DNA of 64,000 bases from Branchiostoma floridae (Eukaryota; Chordata; Leptocardii; Amphioxiformes; Branchiostomatidae), in NCBI RefSeq assembly GCF_000003815.2, contig NC_049981.1:23418273-23482272 (forward strand), given 5' to 3'. The notes beneath the pieces are model-generated. The model did not search any database. It was not told where the DNA came from and was given only the letters and a program-made list of their open reading frames with translations. Below are positions 48,601 to 60,600 of the stretch, in pieces; the stretch's first letter is position 1, and every line of letters starts with the position of its first letter. The position numbers were made by a program, and so were the translations under genes.

Positions 48601-51600
48601 ATTGAAAGAGAGAGAAAGAGTGCAAGATAGACCAGGAGAGAGAGAAGAAGGGAAGGGAAAAATGTCAGAACACCTCAAGAAACAACAGAAAAAAACATAA
48701 AACACTTAATGATATGTCTATGAGGAAATACAAAGCAATGCCAGGGATACAATTTAGGAAATCCATATTTTTATAGAGCCAGTTTTCAGTCCACTCAAAA
48801 CTTACAAAACACCTCTGTACAAAATGTTCTAAAGCTATGAGATCATATGTGGTACATCTTAAGGCAAAACTTGTGAGAATACTGACTTAGTACTTTAAAT
48901 CTTTAAATGTTTGCAATGCCTTTATTTTTGCAATCTTCACAGTAACCCCTCTACTACAAAATCCTGACACCATACATCGCTTTACTACTGTACTTAAGAA
49001 TTGTTTAAAAAGCAGACCAAAACACAACGAAAACCTCATTTCCCCTCTAACACAAAATCACGTTCCTGCAAAAATAAATGAATCCACAGAATCCAGTGCT
49101 ACCAACCTTGCCATTCTCCGAGGTGGGTGATGCCAACTGGGGCACCTCAGGAGGGGGTGGAGGGGTCAGCATGTTGTTGGGATAGTCCATCAGGAGGGAG
49201 GCAACAGTGGCATGGCCACCCTTGGCACACTCAATCAGCATGGTAGAGCCATCCTGAGGAAAATATAGCACGTAATTGAGGACTCTGTTTCAATACATTA
49301 GAGTTGCAGGTTACAAAACACTGTAATTCCTGATTTTTGCAACGTTCACGGTTTTCACTGTGATGACTGTAACGTGACCTTATCATTACCGATAACAAAT
49401 AAATTGCTAACTTTTTTTACACGCACATGCTGCCACAAAGAACACTTGGTTCCGAGAACAAGTTAAATTTTCAGACCATGAAAGTTTGGTACTGAGAAGA
49501 CAAAGTGAATTACAGTATAGTCTCAGAACATCACAGTTGAAATCAACAAAAGATAGCATGGCCTTCAGAATTGTATTTCAATTCGCTGGGGTACCATATG
49601 ACAAAACATACTGTAACACAATGCTCATAACTGTGTTTCAGGCCTCAAGTATTTAAGAAAACAAAGCACACAACATCCAGGGCATCCTCCAACATCAAAA
49701 GAAACAGTAATGTAATGTTGAATCCAAGTGTTACGCTACCTTGAGCTTGTGCGATGGATCAGCTCCATGTGCCAACAGCAGTTCCACCACAGATATGTGC
49801 CCACCAGCGCAGGCCAGGGACAGCACCGTGTGGTCATTGTTAGACGTGGCTCTGTTCACATCCGCACCTGCAAATACAAATACATCAACAATTTATAAAA
49901 GCCACTGTCATATCATACACAAAGCTGGGCAAAATGTCCCCAGTTTAACATTGTTATCTTTTGGCAAGCTAGCTAAGTCAAAGGTTTTAGCAATTGTTTG
50001 TAAACCACCGTGATCAGAAAATTGTAAAGTCTGAATTTTCTAATACATGTACATCACAGTACATGATAGCATATGAATTGCAATGCCACTAGGTTCTGCA
50101 AGGTGTCATGCATACACTGCTGCATTTGAAAAATAAGATTCTCTAAATGCATTTAAGTTCACTGGGATTTTCTTTCCCGGTAGCGAGAACATGGAGTGGT
50201 CACAATTAAGGCTGGGTACCGGTAAAGAAAATTCAGGTTCCAGGTCCGGTTCAGGTGCAGAAGATCAGGTCCAGGTTTGGACCTGAACTTGGACCTGATT
50301 CAATATGTGAGAACTTGTGAAGGGACGACACTCAAAACAATGGTCCATTTCGTAACAAAGAAATCTGTTTTGTGGAGTATTTGACTCCCACTGGCGTTTC
50401 AAAATCCTACAAGGCTAACTGCCTCTGTACTATTGACTGTAAACCTTGGTAGAAATGACTCTACTCTACTTCGCTCTTGTTATTCTCCTCGACCGGTAAG
50501 CCCTGAAACGTGTGAATGCCTGATCGCATAATCTGTTCATTTTCCAATAGGTTCAACATCCGGTCCACCGATTTTTTTCAGGTTCAGTTTTTCTGGACCG
50601 GTCCAATAAGAAAAAAACGGTTTTGTACCGGCACACTGTACCGGTACCCACCCCTAGTCACAATGGTTTTAGGTTCGCGGTAGCGCCATAGACTGTAGTC
50701 ACATACTGTAATGGAAAAATGTTCATGGTGGTTTTAAGTTTGCGGTGAAGCGGCCACTGCGAAAACCACAAATATAAAACCACCGCGAACATTTCTGCAT
50801 TAACAGTAGTCTGTTGTCTCCTACCTCTGGTAATGAGGAACTGCACAGTGCACAGGTGGCCGGCACGTGCAGCCTTCATGAGGGGGGTGCGCCCTCCCTC
50901 CGACTCGTGCTCGAGCTCGGCGCCAGCCTGGAGAAGGATGTCCGCCACGTCCGTGTGGCCGTTCTCGCACGCGTAGGTCAGGGCGGTGTCGCCGGTCGCA
51001 GTCTGGGCATGGATGCTGGCACCTATGTGGTAAACAGGTAAACAATGGATGTTATCCAGGTCCTTCATAACTATGTAAACAATGCATACAAACAGTTCAG
51101 AAACATGCCAAATAGCAGTTACTCAAACAACTGGATGTGATTTGAAGGGGGTCAGATGTTTCAGATAACATCCAGTCTTTCGTCAGTGACATCATTCAGA
51201 AACACTTTCATATAAAACAAAACAAAACTCTTCCATTTCTAGCAACAACACAAACACAGTAAAAGTACAGTCATCAAACACAACTCTACACACATGTGGC
51301 ACAGCTTGTCCTCATAACTTTCAAAGCTAAGACCATATAAAGTAATGGTACTTCATCAATTATTGTGCCAAATGGTTGGCTAATGTATTGTCACCCCCTA
51401 GCAGCTGAGATGTAGTACTGCATGCTGACCTGCTTGGATGAGCTACTTGACCAGCTCCAGGTGCCCCGCCTTCACAAAACTTACAAACCACTTCAAAACC
51501 TTTTTTGGACTTACAAAATACCTCCGTAGAAAATGTTCTGTAGTTCTATAGCTATGAGATTATGTGCGGTACATTACTGCATGCTGACCTGCTTGGATGA

Positions 51601-54600
51601 GGTACTTGACCAGTTCCAGGTGTCCCTCCTGTGCAGCCTCCATCAGAGGAGTGGAGCAGCCCAGCTCCATGTCTGCTCCGGCCTTGATGAGGAAGTCTGA
51701 CACCTCCAGGAACCCCCCGCAGCAGGCCAGCGTCAGGGCTGTCTCCTGGGTCTCCTCTGTCTGGGCGTTGATGTTGGCACCTGTGAGGACAATTTACGGG
51801 ATTTACTGTAATTCACTTTCAATTGTTTTCTTGGTACATACCAAAGTTTCACAGTCTGAGAACATTTACCTTGTTCTCGGAACTGAATGTTCACAGTGAA
51901 CAAATTATTTGTGATCGTCACCAAGACGAATTATTTGTTATTGGTAATTTTATTTGTCATTGAGGTTGAGGTTTGACAATTTAGTGTGTATCTGACCTTG
52001 GCTGAGCAGCAGTGCCACCATCTCCTCGTGCCCCTCGCGTGCAGCCTCCATCAGCGGGGTGTACCCCTCATCGTTCACCTCCTCCAGGTTGGCTCCCCGC
52101 TCGATCAGCAGGTTGGCCAGCTCCACGTGACCTCCGCAGGCCGCCAGGGTCAGGGGTGACTCGAAACTGTCTGTGGGCATGTTGACTTGGGCACCGTGGT
52201 CCAGCAGTAACCTGGCAACCTCAACATGGCCGTCCTGGGGGACAAAAACACAACCTTTCAGACACAAATAATGACCAAAACGAACAGACACAGACTATGA
52301 ATGCTGAACTTTTCGACCTACTATATATCTTGTACCATGTAGGTGTAGTGATACAGGTTGATAGATTTATTAAGACTCAATGTAATCTGTATCTCTGCTA
52401 TATTTCATCTGACTCTTACATTCCTCATGACCTCAATGAAAAGCAGCCTGCAGGCTGATTTGACCTTCTCATGAATAAATAAAGGTTCAAACAAACAATT
52501 GCCAAAACTTTGATTGCTCAAGTATAACAGCAGCTGGAGAAAAAGTGCACTTCAGAATAGCCATAATACAGTGATTTGACTTGATCATGGCCATCCTGGT
52601 GGATGAGAAGAGAACTGCAGTTTTCAGAGACAGTTGCCAAAACTTGAAGTGCTAAAATAAAACAGCAGTTCGAGAAAATGCGCACTTTAAAAGAGCCATC
52701 AAATCAAATACTGGGATATTTCATAACTTCATGTCATCACAATGACAAAGCAATGTTAGCTTCCCTCTTTCTTGGAGACTGTGGCAATGACAAGTTTCTG
52801 CCATGTCCTAGACAATCAACTTGTTTTGTGATCAAGTATTGTAGCAAGCAGCAAGGAATACGAGCTGTAGTCTGACCATAGAAGCTTCCATGAGTGCCGT
52901 GTGCATCTCATCAGTCTTGTGCTCCTGGTCTGCACCAGCTTCCAACAGGAAACGTACCATGTCCAGGTGGCCTGCAAAACAACAAACATGCTGATTGGAC
53001 AACTGGGTTACAATTAGCCATTTCAAGTGGGGATACAAGTACCTTACAACAGATAAAGCAAGCTAATTGGACAACGAACTACAAATAGCCATTTCATTGG
53101 CCAACAGTAATCTGATCATGAGGGGATACAGGTACTCACAACAGACAAGCCAAGTTGATTGGACAGCTTGGTTAAAACTAGCAATACAAAACAATAAGGA
53201 ATTTCCATACTTCCAGCGTTTTCTATTAATAGGACTTTTATCAAGAACCATGCCATTCAAGGTAGGCAGAACAATCATACATGCTGACTAAGCTGCAACT
53301 AATCACCCAATTTGCATAACTAATGCCAATCAATCAATCAATTATTCGCATGCATCAGTGGTTGATGTGTGGTGGCTACAGACAGTTCGGACAGACATAA
53401 TACATGCAAATATTTATTTTATTCATTTGAATCAGACACCTGGCCCACATATACACATAACAATACACCTATAACCTAACTTATTCTACTGTCTGTGTAC
53501 CTCCGAGCAGGCTAGTGTGAGTGCCTTATTCTACAGTCCGTGTACCTTTGTAGCAGGCTAGTGTGAGTGCCTTATTCTACTGTCCGTGTACCTTTGTAGC
53601 AGGCTAGTGTGAGTGCCTTATTCTACTGTCCGTGTACCTTTGTAGCAGGCTAGTGTGAGTGCCTTATTCTACTGTCCGTGTACCTTTGTAGCAGGCTAGT
53701 GTGAGTGCCTTATTCTACAGTCCGTGTACCTTTGTAGCAGGCTAGTGTGAGTGCCTTATTCTACTGTCCGTGTACCTTTGTAGCAGGCTAGTGTGAGTGC
53801 CTTATTCTACTGTCCGTGTACCTTTGTAGCAGGCTAGTGTGAGTGCCTTATTCTACTGTCCGTGTACCTTTGTAGCAGGCTAGTGTGAGTGCCTTATTCT
53901 ACTGTCCGTGTACCTTTGTAGCAGGCTAGTGTGAGTGCCTTATTCTACTGTCCGTGTACCTTTGTAGCAGGCTAGTGTGAGTGCCTTATTCTGCTGTCCG
54001 TGTACCTTTGTAGCAGGCTAGTGTGAGTGCCTTATTCTACTGTCCGTGTACCTTTGTAGCAGGCTAGTGTGAGTGCGCTCTCTTTGAACCCATTGGAGTG
54101 AGTGTTGATGCCGGCCCCCCTCTCCAACAGGAGCCTGGCCACACCCATAACAACACAACAATACACCTATAACCTAACCTATTCTACTGTCCGTGTACCT
54201 TTGTAGCAGGCTAGTGTGAGTGCGCTCTCTTTGAACTCATTGGAGTGAGTGTTGATGCCGGCCCCCCTCTCCAACAGGAGCCTGGCCACACCCACGTGGC
54301 CGGCGCTGGAGGCCTCCATCAGGGGGGTGTGCCCGTTCTCGTTGTGATCCTCGATCCGCGCCCCCGCCTCCAGCAGAATACGGACAACATCTTCGTACCC
54401 ACCGGCACAGGCATACGTCAGAGCTGTGTTCCCTAACAGAGCAGACGGTTATGGGTCCGGGAATTACGTATCAGAGCGCAGGACAGAAAAGAGCATCCGA
54501 GGAAGCACAGCCTGTCTAGTGTTTAACAAGGTTCAATTTTTTTTTCTTAACGCAATTTGATTCCTACTATCTGGCATATACATCTATCTGGTTTACAAAG

Positions 54601-57600
54601 TTGCATCTTTGGCTGCAATCTCAAACACTGCAAGTTAATAGAAAGTCTGTAGTCTTCTGAACAACAATCTCAGGAATCATAAAATGGAAATAACAAGACA
54701 GGATAAAAGTCTAATATACTTGAGTTGAAACAAACAAAGCTATGTTACAAAATTTGACAACATTGTCTACAGTGGGATTGGAACCCCAAACCTTTCATTG
54801 AGGTTCGTTATCTGGGCCCAGATACTGACCTGTGGACGAGCGTGAGTTGACATCCGCCCCGTGAGCGATCAGCAGCTTGACGATATCTGTGTAGCCCCCG
54901 CTAGCGGCCTCCATCAGCGGCGTGCAGTCACCTTTTAGCCCGCGGTCTTCCACATTCGCATGCATGGCCAGCAGCACCTAAGGAATTGATAAACCTTGTT
55001 GAGAGGTGCTTTTCTTTCATCAAACTAACAGATGCATCACAAAAATGTACCACCGGAAACACTTGATCACTTTACACCAACATGTAGTTACTGAAGCAAC
55101 TGGATATGATTTTGGAAACAATGAGACATTTCAGGCACCATCCGGTGTCTTTCTCCTATGACACTGGAGAGATCTTGTAGGTAAGAGTTTTTATGTCCTA
55201 GCTATGAATTGATATGCAAAACTTTATCACTTTGTAACTACTGACCTGGGCCAGCTCGTAGTACCCAGCTGAGCAGGCGAGGGACAGGAGGCTTTCCCCC
55301 TCCTCGTTGGTTTCGTGAACGCTGCGCCCCTCGTCTAGCAGTCGGCGCACCGCTGCGACATCCCCCTCATTACATGCCTCAGCAAGAGACCTATGAAAGA
55401 AAATATCTCATATTTTACAACGTTATTCCTTTTGTCATCAAAACTACACTTTCCTGTCTTCATCCTGACTGATTAATAAAGCTCTGTCAAGATGTACCCC
55501 CAAAACAGCCTACAATCACCATATCCATTTCAACTGATTCAAAAAGGTTCCGTACCCAAGGTGTCACCAAAAACACCCCACACTCATTCATCTCATCTTG
55601 ACTAATTAAAAAAGACTCCACCCAAGAGGTATCACCAAAAACACTACACTGCTGAGAGGAGCAAGGGGCCAGTCCCTAGACAGGCAGGACTGTCACCAAA
55701 AAAATCCCACCCTCACCCTTGACAGACTCAAAAAAAGTTCCGTCCCAGAGGAATCACCTTTAACCACTCCCCACTCACCCATCTCCATCCTGACTGTTGT
55801 TGCTCCTCCCGCCGTTTTCCGCTCTCATCCGTGTCAGGTCGGCGGCAGCCTCGTCCAGGGCACAGCTCACGGAGGACGTCAGACGCCGCAGGACCTCGGG
55901 GTCTGCGAAAGCCTTCCCATCAGCTGTTGATAGTTTGCCAATTCCTGTGTGAGCGTACTTGTTAAAATACTACCCCAAAGTCTCTCTACCCTGGCTCAGA
56001 AATGTTAATGACTAAATGGACTCTAATGATAAAAGCTTATTATGGGGGAAATGATAAAAGAACTTACTGTTAATAACTATTCTATGCATTGTAAGCCTAC
56101 ATGTTACCAGCATGCTTGAAGCAGGTAGAAACTATAGGCTGTGATAACACAACATGACTGATTAACCATCAACATTATGTTACAAATATTCAAACATACC
56201 ATTGGGCTTACTGATGTTTATTCAACAGCCCCTTTGGAAAAGATGTCATCAGCAAACTTGTCTTTAAAAAAATCTTGTTTCTATTTTCTTACCAGCAGCT
56301 TCCAGTAGTGCCTCCAGCCTCGCTTGGGTTTCGGGGTCAACGGCACGGAGGTCAGCGCCCTCGCTGGCAGCGGTCAGCAGGAGTTTGGACGCTGTGTCTA
56401 ACATGGGGTGGCCTTCCAAGTCCTCTGGGTCAAGGATGAAGGATTCCACCTATGAAAACACATGATAAGAGGTTGTCATTATGGATATCTTTTCATGTCA
56501 AAGACTTCATATTACATGCAGTCTGTAAACTGTGTCTAACATGGGGTGGCCCTCCAAGTCCTCTGGATCAAGGACGAAAGATTCCACCTATGACTATATA
56601 GTATAAGAAGAGGTTGTCGTTATGGATGATTTTTTCATATCAACGACTTCAAATCACATGCAGTCTATAAACTAAGAAAACATGGCAATCAGAGACGGCA
56701 GGCTTCATCCCCTTAGCGCCCACACTGTGTTGCAACCCTACTAGTCCCTAAGACAGAAATAGTGGCAAGCTCCCATGAAGATGTAAAGCCTGGGAGTCCT
56801 GCTGCTAACTACTACAAATACATCTTTATTTGGCAGATAAAAAGCCCTTTATTTTTCAAGTCACCCACATATTTTTCAACTAGAAATATTACGAATTTGG
56901 TGATTATCTATTTATGAATTCACCCAGTAGATTTTATACTTATAGATCGCATCTTTTCTATTCTAGCTTTACTTGACAAAAAAATGACATGGCAGAAAGA
57001 GAGGATTGACTAATACAGATGTGTTTCTGCATAGATGGATATATTTAGCTATAAGCGCTGTGACTGGCTAGGTTACCAATACAATGTTAAGACACATATG
57101 ACTAATACCAATATAGTCTTAGAAAGTAATGTATTAATAGTTAGCTGTTGATATCTCTATACATATATCATCCCAATCCTAGAAATACAACTCATGATCA
57201 GCTTGTACAGAATGAATGACTGAAATACCTGACCCCATTCTAGGAACAAAGAATGAAAGATAGGGTACTTAACTTCACAATCCTTAAGACGCGGACATGG
57301 TTTGTCGTAAGTAGAGCCTTGAGAGGTATCATGGTGAAGAAGTGCAAATAACCCCTTGCATTAACATAAAACTCACTGTAAGTGTAACACTGCTAGTGTT
57401 ATGTAAAATCCCACAACCTTGGAATGGAGGGCAAAGGCCATAGACTTGTTTGGTATAACTGTCACATGGCACTTTCCCAAATTGAGCATTAATGCCCATA
57501 TTCTGTGTATGGTCATATCATACTGTATATCTGCTTGGGAATTATTATATATTCATAGTAATGTCGATTGATAATACTGTGGTAATCCCACAAACTCTAA

Positions 57601-60600
57601 CATACATGTTACGAGCATACCTTTAAAATACCACTTGCATATATTGCAGGTTAGTGCAGGTATTTCTTATATCTAACCTGCACAAGCTCATGTTAAATTC
57701 AGCCCACAACACATGCCAGGGTGACAAACGAGCTACGGCCCCCAAATGCCCTGCATTCTTCATAGAACCATCCTTGAATACAGAAGATCAGAGATATGCT
57801 TGAAAATGATATAAACTATGAACATTTTCAAAACATTGTTTTTTGTCATGGACTGATTGCAGAGGCAATAAATGATTTTAATGTTACATGCACCAGTGCA
57901 TGTAGCAAGTCCAGACAGACAAGACCCAGGAAAAATTGCGTTTCTGGTTATGGCCCTGAAAAAATAAAGTCAGCAGGTAGGAAATGTCTTTTGATTGGTC
58001 TTTTTTAAAACTTCTCAGCCAAAGTTATCAAACAAAATTACAATTGAACAATGTTTCAAATGCCTCAGGACACCGTTACTGTGTTACATGATACAGATAT
58101 ACTAGTACATTTGTACAAGTGCCATATTCTAATGCAAGAGAGAAGTTCAGAAATGATTCTACAACGATTCCATCACTCAGATTCAAAATCTTGTATCACT
58201 TGCCAACAACTTACCACCATTACACTGTAATTTACAGGCTGGAAACGGCTAGGGCCAGTCGGGTAACAGAAAAACAACATGCAGTACTTTTATCTAGGCC
58301 AAAGTATTTTGAGTACTGATGCACAATATTTTTCTCTACATCTGCATGGCTTTTTCTAGCATTTTGAAGGACATTTGATTATTCAAGAGGTTATCCATAT
58401 TTGAGGGGGCTGCCCCTACACTTCAAATAGGGTCTGTCACTGTCAACCATCACTTTATGGATGGTCGCCAAATGTTAGGCAGGAGTGAGGAGGGAAAGAT
58501 AAGCGGCCTAATGACAGAGACTGGCCATTTGCACCTGTGCCTGCATCAGTTACACAGCATACACATATATCATGAATACTAACTTTTACTGGTACGATAC
58601 AAGTTATATGTTTAAACTTGCATATGTTTTCATGTAACAATGGTGTTCCACTTTCTTTAGCTATAATTTATACTAGGTTATATAAATCTATGGGAGAACT
58701 GTCTAGATTTAAACAGATTGTAACAGCTTCAGTTTTCCTTTTTACTGCACATACAGAGGAACAAAGGAAGAAGAAAATAAGAAGTCTGTTAAGTCAACAA
58801 TAATTCAATACCAATAACATAAGTGCTGTACAGCTCTAATATTTTTGTTAAATCACTACATGGCACAACAAATTTTTTATTCTGTATATAGCTCTAATAT
58901 TTTTGTTACATCACTACATGGCACAACAAAATGTTTACACATGATGGTCTTAAAATATCATTTCCAATGTTGTGCAAAAAGTTATCAATATTCTGTACAG
59001 CCAGAGGAATATAACATTCAATTCATATGGAACTTTAAAAAATGTTTTACCATTGATATTAAAATTACTATTCACAGCAACAATGCTTACCTTGCTCAGT
59101 CAATATCAAAGCAAAAGGATAATGACAAATATCCACAACTCTTTGTATAAATCTTTGTTTATTACTGCAATACATTTTGCAGTAATATCATAAGTACCAA
59201 AGATTTGTGTAGCAAGCTGTGCCGTAATGCATACTAAGTCGTACCATAATTCTTGTTAATTATATTTCTAAAAATTGGCAGCAAAACTTTCTATTGAGCT
59301 TCTTATCATCCTTTGTTTAATGTGAAGGATTACAAGATCATTTCATATTTGTAGCTATGTGTTTTCATATATGTTTGCTAGAAATAAGAACAAGCATATC
59401 TATATCTGTCTTCCTAAGAAAAAATTGAATGGGGCGGAGCAACTGAGCTGGGGGGTGGGGGTGGATGTTGCCCCTTCCAGAGTGGTGGTGAGTTTTAGCA
59501 AATTTGCAGTTACATTGGGCTATTCTAAAGCTTCTTGAGGGGGAGAAGTTTCTGTCTGACAGGTCTATGGTGATAGCGGCCTTGGAAGTGTGGTAGCATC
59601 ACTGAGTCAGACCAATCTGAATTTTATGCTCGTTACAGAATCCACTCCCCTGGGTAAGGGGGCAAGTCTTTGAGCATGGGGGCATGGTTTGAGCATGGAA
59701 TTGCAGCATGGGGGTGCAGTGGGCCTCTTCCTCTCTTCAGAACAAAATCTTGTATCTAACAAGTACAAGTTGATATCTTTTGCTGACACTACTTCATTGT
59801 AGGAGCATGATAAGCGCTCGCCAAATCAACAATTCAAACGCTGTATTTCAACGTGGTTTGACAAATTGTTTAATATTAATCAATACCAAGCCAGCCTATA
59901 AGTATAACATATCGAACTGTTGGTAAAATACATGGAGAAGTAAGTGCATTCAAATGTGTCTGCCACTGGTCAACTCCAAGTTTATTTTGTTAGCAGATGA
60001 GAAAAATAAACATTGTAAAAACGTGGGAATCCTACAGTATGTATGTACGACTAAGAGTAAGACATTTTGTAATACATAAAATATGCATCCATTGGCTTCA
60101 AGAAGTCCTAGCAAGAAATTATTAAAAATGTATGTTTTACAATTAAAAATTACACCTGCCTTAGCTTAGGGCTTGTAGTATGACCAGTAGTACTCATGCA
60201 TTTCTTTACCTTTGCCAAGAAAGTTATATTTTTGGTGTCCAGTGTGTTTGTCTATTGCAGCATAGCTCATGAGTGCATAGATCCTTATGATATTTGGTAC
60301 GTGAGTAGGGATGGGTTGGGTAAACAAAGGTCCAATTCGATAAGGGAAATGGGCCTCTTAGCGGCTTTCTTCAGTAATGCATTGAAACTTTTGGCTTTGA
60401 TATTCTGTGTTCTAGACAAGCTATTGTCATCATCTTTAACTTGAGTGGTAGATAGATCTGTTGTTATCGTAATTGTTTAGGGATAGATAGCTACAACACA
60501 CAAGCTACTATTAGACATGTATCAAACATGGACAGATTATCTATANNNNNNNNNNNNNNNNNNNNNNNNNNNNNNNNNNNNNNNNNNNNNNNNNNNNNNN

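Noticed and set aside
53460-54080. CRISPR-like array
   Set aside because: Units are contiguous with no unique spacers and derive from an adjacent exon in an animal genome; it is a minisatellite.
54052-54150. Extra independent ankyrin exon
   Set aside because: Open frame and good donor but no acceptor upstream; best explained as a partial duplicate of exon 6.
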